Origin: Sphagnum magellanicum
Taxonomy: Eukaryota > Streptophyta > Sphagnopsida > Sphagnales > Sphagnaceae
Direction: 5' to 3'
NCBI GenBank assembly: GCA_021904315.1
Contig: CM038919.1
Coordinates: forward strand, 11,401,666 to 11,465,665
Length of the DNA: 64,000 bases
Both the position numbers and the translations under genes were made by a program. This document shows positions 9,802-21,950 of this stretch, in pieces. The stretch's first letter is position 1. Each line of letters opens with the position of its first letter. The notes below the pieces were generated by a model. That model did no database searches. It was not told where the DNA came from and saw only the letters and a list, made by a program, of their open reading frames with translations.

Positions 9802-12158
9802 AGATTTCGTGTGCCTGTCTGTGGAGCAGTTACTGTGCGTTTGCGCTTCGCAACTATGCGAGAAACTGGACATGCAAAGGGACGAAGAGTAAGGGCGAGT
9901 ACAAAAGAATAAGACGAAGAAGAATAAGCGCGTCCCATGGCAGCTTTCCGCGTCTTGGAGGCCGGCTGTTGCAAGTAAGCGGTGCAGACTCCAGAAGATT
10001 GTGTGGCAGATGACCATACCATGGTGCACCCTAGCAGCTACCTTGCCTACTGCTGGCATCTGTCTTACATCTCTCAAAGCTCCAAGAATGAGCAGCAGCT
10101 GAAGAAGAAACCAAGTGGTTCTTTTACAGGGAGGCGGCGGCAGAAATTCAGGGAGCAACGAGGGCCATCCCGAGAAGAGCTGCAGCGTGCTCGCATACTG
10201 TCAATTCTTCAACAGATTCCAGTATTGGACAGACAAGGTCTTGAACGATTTCCAGGGTTCAGAAGAGAAGTAGAGTTCACAGCAGGAGATGTTGCTCCCT
10301 CATCTTCTGTAACGATGTTCTCTACAAAGAATGGAACTTTGGAAATCCGCAACAGTGAACTGCCCCACCAAGTCCTGTGGCCGTTGTTTGCTGTTGCAGA
10401 GCTTGGTGAAGAGGAGAGATTCAGCATTGACTGGGATGGGATGCCTGCTACTGCAGATCCCTTGAGGGGAGGAGGATACAAAGGGTTTACAGGTGAGAGG
10501 AAAAACAAAGGGGAAGCTGGAGATGAGGATGTGCCTTGGTGCCACCATGTTGTAGAGGAAGAAGAAGGAGGCCTTTTTCAGCGCGGAGAACGCAAGCGGT
10601 CTCAAGTGTACACCATTGCCGCAATTCTCAAAGGTTTCCATCTTCCTGCAGGTCAGTCAGTACATGGACAAAATACCAGCATGGAAGCTAGGAGCTCAGC
10701 TTGAGCTGCACTACTTACATGTAGTTCCAGAGAAAGCCTCCTAGCACCTCCTCCCCCATCTGTTGGTATTCTATTCCTTCTGTTGCTCTTTTGCATTTGT
10801 CTTGTTGCTCAAGTCTTTGTGTGCATGAATCCTCAGGTTTGCATGGACAACATGATTGAGTCTTCACAGAATGACTGAGTGTCTTCATGCTGCTTCTGGA
10901 ACTTGTGACAGAAACTTAGGATGCCTAGGTTTGGGGTTTACCTAAACCCTAAACCCTAAACTCTAAACTCTAAAGTATGGTTGTATAATGGTTTTGTCTG
11001 AAACAGTTGGGTGGATTACTGTATACTTATCTACACCTACTGTTGGGACCTGATGAACTCAGTCGGAGTTATATCAGCTTGTTGCTGCTTTTCTTGATGA
11101 AAGTGATGATGATCCTATACACTAGACACAACAAGAATGAGGTGGACTTACAATTGGCTTATGAGATTGCTTTTGTTTGTGTTCCTGCAGGTTCAGTGAT
11201 AGTGGATTTTGGCTGTGGCTCAGGAGCTCTCTCCCTTCCACTGGCATCGCTCTTTCCCGATCACATCTTTGTATGCGTGGACTACAAATGGGAAAGCATT
11301 AGATTACTAAATCAGCGGGCTCAAATAGCAAATCTCTCAAATGTGATGACCTGGCATGGCCGAATTGAAGATTATTTGGAACCCTTTGATGTTTGTGTTG
11401 CACTGCATGCCTGTGGCAAGGCAACAGACCTTGCTCTCCTACAAGCTTTGAAGTACAGTGCAGCTTACATTGTCTCCCCCTGTTGTGTGGGAAAACTGCA
11501 GTTTTCTATTCCTTTTAGCTCATCTCATGATGTTCAACAGGGTTCCCGTAAAACAAGAATTTTAAGACCTAATACAGCAAATTCAGAAGACAGTAAAGAT
11601 AGCCGATCCATTGTTGGTTGTTTAGGAACTGAGAGTGGTTCTTATGATTCAGTAAGCAGCCAATATCATCATAACTGTCTGAAGAATGCTGTTCCTGTTC
11701 ATTTGTCAGTGAAGAAACCTGTAGATGCGCAACAGTTGAGAGATTCAACTTCAGAGATAGAGTTTGCTGCCTTGGGCCTTGGTAAGATTGGAGATCAAAA
11801 GGCAGGCATGGATTGCCTTATGTTGGAAGGGTTCAATAGTTCCAGAATGAATGGTCAGAAATCAAGCTGTCCATTAGAGGTTACTGTGACATACCCACGG
11901 TCAAATTGGTTATGCTCAGTGCTTTCATCTGATGATTTTATGTCACTAGTTCGCATGGCAGACTGGAGTAGCTATGATTATGATAGTTGTGATAGTGTTT
12001 TGCATACCATTTGCAAGGTGATAGTAGAACTTGACCGGAATGAGGCTCTACAGGAGCATGGCTACCTTACACGACTCATCTGTCTGTCTGATCAGAAGGC
12101 TGGTGTCATAGGTGTTGCTCATGTTCTTGTTGGCAGGCCTATTGTCGGAACACAATAA
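9802..12158 (+). CDS. GSTCD-like SAM-dependent methyltransferase (3' exons)
   Basis: The protein has a Rossmann-fold methyltransferase domain of the type found in the human GST C-terminal domain-containing protein GSTCD. Substrate and location are unknown to me. The SAM-binding loop is VDFGCGSG, followed by VALHACGKATD and SPCCVGK, the usual signature of this group. A conserved end block carries VLVGRPI. Clear exons are 9988-10651 and 11191-12158, joined in phase (LPAG then SVIVDFG) with a 539-bp intron. A likely preceding exon is 9802-9888 (acceptor TTTCCCAG, donor GTAAGG), though its reading frame is not settled. Upstream of the domain, ELQRARILSILQQIP and WDGMPATADPLR look conserved. A low-complexity Ser/Asp-rich insert of roughly 110 residues separates the SPCC motif from the C-terminal block. 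The ATG at 11007 lies inside the intron and is not the start. Confidence 0.75.
10849..11115 (+). repeat. Intronic copy of a dispersed repeat
   Basis: This part of the methyltransferase intron shares a colinear series of words with 12300-12505 beyond the stop codon: GACTGAGT, GCTTCTG, ACAGAAACT, TATACTTATCTACACC, GATGAA. Both copies are diverged. The intronic copy also holds the telomere-like run CCTAAACCCTAAACCC at about 10941-10957. The element type is unknown. Confidence 0.65.
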
Positions 12159-12299
12159 ATCCTTTGTTGAGCATGAAGAGTTTTTTAATTTTATTCTCAT
12201 CTGGCTTCTTATCTAGTGATGCTTTGGACCCATGGGTTGCATTGTTGCTGGTTAAATGAGGATACTATTGACTATTTTGATTTGCTATGTCTCTTGAGT

Positions 12300-12505
12300 G
12301 CCAGTCAACATGATGACTGAGTCTTCCCATTGCTTCTGTAATTGCAACAGAAACTGAGGTTGCTGATTTTTTATACTGGTTTGCAAAGATCTTGGCTGGA
12401 ATATTGGTATACTTATCTACACCCGTCATTGGGAGCTGATGAAGTGAGTAGGTAGTCACGGGCAGTTTGTCACTGCTATTTGTGATGAAGGTGACAGTCT
12501 GACAC
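12300..12505 (+). repeat. Downstream copy of the same dispersed repeat
   Basis: This is the partner of the intronic copy at 10849-11115, in the same orientation. It lies in or just past the 3' UTR of the methyltransferase gene, so the last exon is flanked by two copies of one repeat. Confidence 0.65.
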
Positions 12506-15500
12506 TTTTTGAGCAACTCTAATAAGGTGATGACTGCACTCCCACTCATTTCAAATTGTTGTGGAGATTTCTCTGCAATTTCATAGATATATGTTCAATT
12601 GGATATATATACCTTCCAAGATTTGAAATTCTCTGAGAAAAATTACAATTGAGAGTACCCTGCAGCAGTCTTTGTATATTGCTTTTATAGTCTATTGTTG
12701 GTATGAAATTGCCCTTGAGGAGTATTTGAGGAGTGTTCACCATGTGTTATTTGGAAGCCACAAGTGAGCACATTTTTTGGGAACTTCATGGAGCATCTCT
12801 TATTCTAACTGTTGCTGATTTGAACTTGCCATAAGGGGCTGAGCATTTACTTAATGAGCTGCTTGTTGAGTAGCCAGCACTAGATTGGGTAGCTTGTCAC
12901 CATGTGTCCTTTCCTCAGGGGGACCTTTTGCATTTCAGGCTAGAAGGAGAAGAAATTCACTATGCAAGCAAGGATGATGTCAACCCCAAATGAAACCTAT
13001 ACCTTGCAAAATAAGATAATATTTCTTTTGAAAACTTGTCTTTCAAACATCAGTAAACAAGCAGCTCATTGTGTAATGGCTCTGCCCTGTTCAAACAAGC
13101 AGCTGGTTGCATAATGTTTGCCTAGCACGTGGCTATTTTGGTGCATATAAAAACAAAATCAAGAGAACCCAACTGTTCCTTCCAACCAGTTCAAGTAGGA
13201 AATGTTCCTGAAAATGCAGGACCAAATGAATTCAGCGGTAGTCTTTCCCTGATAGGCAGAGCCAACAAGATCATCAGAACAAATGGAAGTTGGAACCAGG
13301 TTGGGGTGCTTTGCAACAGAATCATGAGAAATGATGGAAGTTGGAACCAGTGCAGGGTGGTTCTTTGATTTTGGTAAGAACCTCTGGATTTTGTTTTTTT
13401 GAAAATCTTCAGGATCTCAGAACCTCCAGTTTTGGTTCTTTAATGTTCTGAGATTCAAATATCCTTTGGTTCTGGGTTCCTGAGAATTTTCAAGAAACTG
13501 GTGGTCCCAATGAAAGAACCAGCTTATTAGGGTAGTTTCTTGGAACTGATTATTTGATTTTCTTTTTTTTAGAACCCTAGATAAGGATCAAAACCAGTTC
13601 TGTGAAACCTCCCCTTGAGGGTCAAATTTGTTTGAGAACCATCTGTCCAGGGTATACATATACCCTACCCTTACCCAACTGCTCCAGGTGCAAAAAAGTG
13701 AGAACCCTCTAGCACTGGTTGGAACCATGTACCTACTACCTTGGTTAGCTAGATTGACCACAAAACACTTGAAATCAATAAAACAGCTTAGAGAGTACAA
13801 CTAAGTCTCCAGCTGTCACCTTCACATTGGTTCTGAGTTCAATCCAAAATTGTACCCCAAGAATCCTACACTAAAAATAATGTGAAGTCTCTTGTCTTCT
13901 GGGCAGAACAATCAAACAAATTGAAACTTAGCCTTGCAAAAACAAATTGAAATCAACCAGTCAAAACCAGGCAAAATTTGCTGTCCGGAATCGACTCAAT
14001 ATCTACCCATCTACAAGATTTTGTTTGTTACACCAAACTACAATATTAAAAAAATTACTAGACTGCAATTTTAAAAATTGCAGTTTCTACAAAACCTTGA
14101 ATATTTTCCATTGCAATAGAAGCCAATTTACCATTTGATACTCATCTGCTGAACAATCCAATGGTCAATCCAATGACACAACAGCGAACTGTGACAAGCA
14201 CAGGTAGACATGGATGGTCCAATGACTGAACATCAAAATTATAATGTGCACAGATCTGGTTTTTTTTTGGAGTTGATTCATAGCCACAAGGTCCTGTAAA
14301 AAACCGCCCTGCGAAATTACATAAGGGAATTTTTTTTGAATAATCAATTTTTTAAATCACCCAAAACACCCCTCGCATAGCACCATGTGCGCCAAAAGGC
14401 AAACCACATGTCTCCCTCCATTGCCAAACAAGGGATGCTTGTCTTTAGGCTCCATCACCAACATCACCTTTAGGGCTTTACGGCTTTGCCAATCTATGAC
14501 CATATGTTATAATATATTTTCAATTGGCAACCACCTTGTTTGGTAGGTCACCTGATGAGCTCCCCTTCCCCCAAACTAATAGTCTGCTCCCCATTTTGCT
14601 TTCAAGTCCCATATGTTGCCATTAGTATTGTTCATGCCTTTTCTTTTGAAAGCTTGAAGATGGCAACAACACATGGTTGTTGCCTTGAATGTTTTAGGAA
14701 AACTTAAACATTTGTGATTTTTTAACAATTGGATTTTGAGATTGTTGTGAGCTCAACAACAAAACTTTGTTGTTGCAATAGTCACATGGATGGATTGTGG
14801 GAAAAAGCATGGGAATTTCTATAACTATTGACAAGATGAAAGCAATTCAAGATCTTCGAAATTGACAAAGTCACAACTTGAAACAATATAAGGAGATTCC
14901 TTAAAAAATCAACAATAAATGCATGATTTTCTCCATCTTTCCTCTTGGATTTTTTGTTGCATCTTGAGCTTCTGTTGAAGGTTTATAGTCCAATTATGTC
15001 CAATTTGTTCACTTTTGCTTGTCCACTTGTTTTCAATTTGTTTACTTGTGAATTTACTTGGTGTAATTGTGCCATTGAAAATCCTTAATAATTTTTGTTT
15101 CAAGGTTTTTTTTTGTCAAGGCAATAGCATTGCAAGCTCTTGTGCACCTCCCCTTCCAACTTGCCACTTGTTCATGAGGCTTGCAATTCTAATGCATAAA
15201 ATTCTCCATCCAAGAAATCAAAAAAGTCTTATGACAAGTCTGTTTCTTTTAAGATTCTTGAGTAACCAAATTTCCTAGGGTTGAATTTATTCTAGAAGAA
15301 AATTGATTGATCTTTCAAACAAAATGTATAGTCTATTGAATCATTGAAGGAAAGAAAAAGCTTGTATCGTTAAACTTGGATATTGTGCAAAAGCACACTA
15401 GTTTAAAAAATCAAAATTTGATTCTTCCAAATTTGATGTTGAAGATTAATATTTTAACAAGGACTTCTATAGCTAAAAAATAGAGCATTTATGTTGGCAA

Positions 15501-16650
15501 ATGCATTGAAATAGTTTTCAGTTTGTTACATAATCTAATGTTCATCTTAACTCCAAAAAAATAGATTCAATTCACCACAATTTTTCACATTCTAAACCAT
15601 GATTTTCCAATGTTTGAATTCAAAGCAATCAATGAGTTGTTTTGCATTTTGAAAGCTAGAAACAACCTTTAAAACATTGGACAAATGATAGTGGTTGGGA
15701 AATGGTTGAGTCAATGCATAATATCATTTTTAGTTCCATTAAAATTATCGTGTAAAAGGGTTAATTTCTTTTTAGTGAGTGCAAATGAGGTCATTATACC
15801 GGACAATCAATAATGAATTAATGTCCATGCTTATATCATGAATTATAGGTATTGAATTCCAATTTTATTAACCTTGGAGCATGTGGAAGTGGGTACAAAT
15901 ATAAATAATATTATTACAATCCTCTTGAATTGCATGGCTAAGTATGGAGGAGTTTTGAATGAAGAGTTTGGTTCAAATTATGTGAATAGGTTGGTTGTGA
16001 TAGATATTTTATTTCCAAGGACAAATTGCACTTGAGTAACCTTGCAACTCAATTCTAAAGTTGTTCCTTTTCTAATTGGTTTCTTTGCATTACATGGCAC
16101 ACCAAACCAATTTGGCAATTATTGTGTTGTCTAAATTGCCTTTAGTATCTCACATTGAACCAATGTTGTAATCTTTTTATTCATTTTTCTTCAGTACCTT
16201 AAGAAGTTCATGGAATTTACAAAACTTGTTTAAACTTTGGGATTCGTAGGTTTAAAGTTGTTGAAAAATGTGAAGACCCATTGGATCTCCATGTTGAACT
16301 TGTTGAAATGTGTCATGACTAAATATCAAACTTTATACCTTCATAAAATATGGTAAATGTCAACTTTTTTTTATTATCAACTTTATGGATGTGACAAATC
16401 TTACTAAAACTAAATTGTTCCACCTCTATATAATTCCAATTTCCAACTTTGATGATTTTATGTTTTATGATTTCACAAAATTTCTTCAATATTCAAATGA
16501 TGTTTTGCCTTTATCTTGGTGTGTAGATCTTGTTGAACTTTAAAAGTTTCTTAGTTATAAGATTACAAGATAAATATATTTTGTCCACACTCACAATCTC
16601 ATAGACAAGTATATTGAATCAATATTTATGACAATGTTCTCAAAAGATTT
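12506..16650. other. AT-rich intergenic stretch
   Basis: No gene is recognised. Between 13290 and 13640 many GGAACCAG/GGTTCT words suggest an old repeat; similar words recur near 36170-37080. Near 14754 there is a short perfect inverted repeat (CAACAACAAA, 2-base gap, TTTGTTGTTG). At 16651-16662 GTTGTTGTAGTG looks like the right end of a CACTA-type element, but I did not find a matching left end. Confidence 0.5.
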
Positions 16651-18225
16651 GTTGTTGTAGTGAAAAATCGCGTATTGAGGTAACCCACCCCCTAATTTCA
16701 GACCTACAAAGATGGTTTTTTGAAAATGAAATTATGATGACCTTAACTTTGTGTACTTTTAAAGTTGGCCAAATCTTGCCATAATACAAGGTTCATTCCT
16801 TCTACATTTGAATGTTATCAAGTTTGCCTTTTTTTTTGTGCACTCCTAAATCGAAACCCAACATCATTGAAACTAACAAAGCCACACACATGAAAACATG
16901 CACACAAATCAAGGAAACTCATGTACAAATTGTAGGAAACCAAGTGCAAACAACAACAAACAAAACATGTTTTTTCCTATGTGTTTTGAAATTTCAAAAC
17001 ACAAAAGATGAAACTCCATTGTCACACTATATGGATAAATCCCCCCCAAACACAAATAAATTGGAACCCCATTCACCCTTCGTAAGGAACAACACATGGT
17101 AAACTACATAAATTAACTATCATGTAATAAATACCTAATAGTTATTGTGCACTATTAAATCAACGCCCAACATTGGGTGAAATTGCGATCAAAGGAGCCA
17201 AAAGCAATAAAGTCAAGTCCTTTTCCAAGGACTACACTTGACACGTGTCATTTTTGCAATGGTTTATAATTTATAATTTAGTATTTTAGATACCCCATTT
17301 TAGATATAGATACATTTTGATTAAAACTTGATTTTATATCATGTTTATTATGCATTCATACCCTTTTATCACATATATATGAACAACTTTTGTTAAAGCC
17401 ACATTTTCAAAATCCATAATTTTCAAGGTTAAAAACACTTTTGAATCACATTGTTCAAACATGTTATTAAAAAAAAAATCATCAATTCAAGTCATTTTGC
17501 CATTTTAATCATCAATGTTAAAATCCTCTCCAATTTTCAAAAGGAATGGTGCACATTTGGTATTAAAAAAAAAGTTTGAAAAAACAAGGATTGTCCATTC
17601 TCGAGGTTTGATTGCTTTTTAAATGTTTTTTTTTTTTTTTTTTGGTATCAAGATTTGAACATGTAAATTTTGCAATTAATGGAAATTTTTTTTTAAAAAA
17701 TTACGACAATCCAAACTATTATGTTTCCCTTGTGATTTTTCAAACATACAAAAATGCAATTTCAAGGAGAGTCCACTCAGTTGGGTGGCCCTTCTAACTA
17801 CACAATTTTACCCAACTACCAAAACTAACAAAGCCACACACATGAAAACATGCAAATAAAATAACCCCCTAATTGGGGTAAAAGTCCTACACCAAATAGC
17901 CAAATCTATGATAAAATTAAACATGATGTGGTAAGGTAATCCATGAAAGGAGTATGGTTCCAAACCATATGAGATTATTAGGATGAGTGCAATGTGAGCC
18001 CCATCATTAATCGCCTAATTGTAATCCCTTGTGTTCAACTAAATTCCAACTTTCCTAAAATCACCCATTATCCCAATCAATAACATTTTTATGTCTTACT
18101 ATGAAAGCCTAACATGAAACAACAAAACATGTCTATTTGGTGCATCATGGGCACACCCAACATCCTATGGGAATTTCAAAAGTGATGGTGTCAAACAACC
18201 CATATGCCATCTTTTAAAATAATAA
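16651..18225. repeat. AT-rich DNA with a perfect 33-bp direct repeat
   Basis: The 33-base word beginning AAACTAACAAAGCCACACAC occurs at 16870-16902 and again at 17822-17854, without mismatch and in the same orientation, 952 bases apart. Shorter similarity (CCCAAC) extends to the left. The intervening DNA is AT-rich and non-coding. It may be a pair of terminal or internal repeats of an unrecognised element. Confidence 0.55.
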
Positions 18226-21000
18226 TCACAAACCAACATGGTTGCTGCACCTTGTGATTCTCCACACAACATACATCACAAACTTGTTAGAACTATGGTC
18301 AATGATGGATCCATTCAGCCATCCACATGTGGAAAGTGACATGGTGCATAATTTCGCACATGTTTTTTTCATACTTGACCATCTTGACCTTTCAACAATA
18401 AAACCCCAAAAGGTAAAACCTTCTTCACACACAGAATGACACGCTTAGTTGTGTCATTCAATGTAACAAGTGTTGTTTACAGCAAATAAACATAATCCTC
18501 ATGTTGAAATGTCTAATTCTTGGGTCAATATCCACCTACATGGATGGTGCCATATTGTAATGTATTTCAATGTTGAGTAATGGCCAAAATTTCCATTGCC
18601 AAAGGCATGATTATTTTCAACAAGGCTACATGTTGTTCATGAACTTTGACCCACATCTTGGGATCATCCAAATTAACCACATGGTCCACATCCCAATGAA
18701 TGGATGCCAATAATTGGGGTTCACACCCAAAAAACAAAAAGTAAAAAGAAAATGATGCAAAGGATGCTTGTTTGTTAAATCGATATCCCATGGCCAACCA
18801 TGGTAATTATATGTCCCACTCATTTGTATGCCCCTTTTATAATCCATGTTTTTTAATAAAAAAATTAATCGCTTGTACAATTCTTTTAGCCAAAATGTCA
18901 ACTTTATGATGATAATGAGAAGTAATCCTATGGTCAATCAAAGCCTGCTCACACAAACTCTTGAAATTTTCTTCCAAATTTTGTGCCTTGATTTGTGAGT
19001 ACTTTTGTTGGAACACCAAATCTATTCAAGACCAGTTCAAAAGTGCATAATCAGCCCTCTCATTACTTTTGTTTTGAAGTGGTGTTAATTCAATCCACTT
19101 GGAAAAATGTTCAATCATAACCAACACATACAAGTTATGACAAACCATTTAGTTCAATGCCCTAACAAAATCTAAACTTCATTAGTATCCAAGCCCCATG
19201 ATTGGGTAGAGTTACAAATGAGGGGTGGGTGCATGAAATGATGCATGAACCTGATCACACGTTGTGCATCATGAAACAGATAGTTGAACTTCCAAATACA
19301 TGCCTTTCCACCAATATTGGCCTTGAAAAAATTGTAGCTTTTATAAACCCCAAAATGTCCCAATTCTTTATGGGCATGTTTCATAATGCTTTCTTTCATT
19401 TCTTGTCATGGTTCCACTCATGCACACCCATTTGGCCATATTTTAAAAATGTGTTTGGCCTTCCCAATGGTATCTTTTGGCCCTTTGACAATTCAATCAT
19501 TTTCCTTGGATGTCAATCCCACATTTAATTCCCCTATCTATGAATAGGTCAACATTTAAGCATCCCCAAAAATGTCCATAGATCCATGTCATTAGGTTCC
19601 ATTTGCAAATTCCTAGAGGTGCCTAAGGGATCCACTTGAACTTGACATGATACCTCATGGCCAAAATGCAAAAAAATGAAACAACATGCCAACTAAACAT
19701 TGTCTCCAAATTTGTTTCCCCATGCCAATGTGCTCTTGTGGTATCCAAATCATTAACATTTCGGTTCTTACTCAACCCATTTTCATCCTTGTTGATTATC
19801 TAGCCCAAAGTTTGACATCAAAATAATATTCTTAAAAAATGAAAGCCCATTTTGCCAACTTCCCCATGAGTTAATCAAACTCCATGAACCATTTTAATGG
19901 TTGGTGATTTGTGACCAAAATGAATGGGCTACTAAACAAATAATATTGGAATGTGGCCACAACCCACATAGATGCCAAACATTCCCCTTTATATTCATAT
20001 GAATTATATTTGACCTTTGCTTGGCTATTGGACTGACTTGCATAAGGCACCACATCAAACTTTCGATTTTCCTCATCAAGTTGTGTGAAAACCACTCCAA
20101 GGCCCAAAACACTCCAATCTATGTGCAATTGGAAGGGATGGCTTCTAATAAGTCACCTCAAAATGGGTGCAGAATTAAGCCAACTAGCTTTCAACTCTTG
20201 AAAAACTTGTTCTTGTGCATCCCCCCAAATGAACTTTTCATCACCCTTGGTCAATTAAGTTGGTTTGGTAATATGATTAAAGCCTTTGACAAACGATTGG
20301 TAATAGTTTGCCAACCCCAAGAACACTTTTGACCTATTATCATCAATTAGTTTTGGAAACTTGGAAATTACATCCACCTTAACTTTTTGAATTCTTAAAC
20401 CTCTTTGTAAATGACGTGGCCCAAACACTCAACTTGGGATTTGAAGAAGCTAAATTTTCTTGGGTGTAGTTTCAAATCATGCGCCCCCAAATAGTCAAAC
20501 ACATCTTATAATTAATAATTATGCTCTTCCATGGTGGAATTAAACACAATGATGTCATCAATGTAACATTTGGTAAATCGAAGCCTACAAGCACCTGATA
20601 TATCAATTTTGGAATTATATAGGTGCATTCTTCAACCCAAAAGATAGAAACTTCCATTGATACAAATAGTCTTTCCCATTTTTGTCAATGACCCAAAATG
20701 CAATCTTCACATTATCATTTTCATAAAATGGGATTGAGTGATATTTGGATAGTAGATCCAAAATATTAAACACCTTGGCTTGGCCAATTGAACACAAAAT
20801 CTTTTTAGACAATGACATGGCATATTTGTCAAATCATGTCGGTTTGTTGACAGGCAATTTATAATCTCCACACATCTAACGTTTACTCCAATTGCTAAAG
20901 ATGTTTTTTTTGGCAAACACAATTATGTTTGATGCATATTCCCCTTTAAAAAAATCCACCAACCATACCTCTAAAAGTTATTTCATCCAAACTTTAACCA
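18226..21000 (-). mobile_element. Decayed Ty3/gypsy retrotransposon (pol)
   Basis: Read on the minus strand, gypsy pol domains run from high to low coordinates. Reverse transcriptase is at about 20930-20400 (CGDYKLPVNKPT, FNILDLLSKYHSIPFYE, WKFLSFGLKNAP, and the catalytic CYIDD near 20565-20551). The connection is FLGLANYYQSFVKGF. RNase H is at about 20150-19860 (QLHIDWSVLGLGVVFTQL, NHQPLKWFME). The integrase zinc-finger start is near 19390 (HAHKELGHFGVYKSY). The integrase core end lies near 18960-18840 (DHRITSHYHH), with a following block near 18790 (YRFNKQASFASF). Several stops and frameshifts make it non-functional, although the RT active-site YIDD is still present. Confidence 0.85.
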
Positions 21001-21009
21001 AAACATGAA

Positions 21010-21950
21010 CTCCATATCATTTAAATTGTAATGTCGCAACCCTAGCTTTGGGCTTGCGACCAAAGCAAAGGGGTTACAAGGTTGCGGGGCAAGAGGAAGC
21101 TCGGGAATCACATCACATACTCCCAGGAGTGTAAGAAGTCGAGGGAGTATGAGGGAATGAACCCTCACACTCCCAAGGCAACTCCCATTTTGGGAGATGG
21201 ACTCCCGGTGGACTCCCAAAACTTCAGAGAGTGATTTCAGGGGTCAAAACTCAATGGTTTGTGGCGTTTTTTATATCATTGGAAAGATCTTGGAACTTAG
21301 ATGTCTAAAATGAGCTCGCATTGCTCATTTGGACATCTGAAGCACAAGTTATGGCCAAAAGAAGGGTCGGGAGTCAAATTGCCAATTTGATTCTTAACCA
21401 GAAAAAGTCGGGAATTGACCCAATTTACTTAGCTGCATAGGACGTGCCACATATCGTTGGAAAGCTCTCAACGAGGGTTACAACTTTGCTTTAGACCGCA
21501 TCTCGATTCAAGATCTTTTCGCAAAGTTATGGGCTCCAAAGTCATGGGAGTCCCAATCGGCGCGATTTCGGGACTCTCACTCGGGAGTCCTGGGAGAGAA
21601 GAGCCATTTGGATGTAGGCTCCGTGGCCAGTCACAAAATATACTAGAAGGGGGAAGGTGGTGGCTTCCCCCAAATCCGAACCGTGGTGAGTCTAGTGTGT
21701 CTGTGTTGCCCGTGGTTTGTCCTAGCACCAAAGGTGCTCCAACTATGCACTAACCACTTTGTGTGGGTTGTGTGCAGGCTTGTGTGAGTGAGTGAAGCTT
21801 GTCAATTCTTCCTAGTCCCATCCCGGAACTCCAACATGCCCTTCTACCCTTCAAAGTGTTGTGAGTTAGGGAGCGTGCCCTGACTCCTCCCTTTTCCACT
21901 ATCTTTTACTTGGACTCACATTTGAGTCCTTCAGGGGGGGTTGGGAACGC
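21010..21950. repeat. GC-richer insertion, possible solo LTR or element fragment
   Basis: This block has a clearly different composition from the AT-rich DNA on both sides and is rich in GGGAGTCC/GGACTCCC words in both orientations. It begins near the end of the gypsy reverse transcriptase, at about TGTCGCAACCC (21031), and ends near 21950 (GGGAACGCATCA). ORFs of 87-98 codons occur on both strands with no recognised product. It may be a foreign LTR inserted upstream of the gypsy RT; no target-site duplication was identified. Confidence 0.4.

Noticed and set aside
10937-10972. Telomere-like CCCTAAA run
   Set aside because: It has only two or three perfect units followed by degenerate ones, inside an intron; not a telomere.
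11007-11190. ATG at 11007 as start of the methyltransferase
   Set aside because: The frame is open but lies in an intron. Splicing 10651 to 11191 restores a conserved LPAG-SVIVDFG join, and part of the segment is a repeat found also at 12300.
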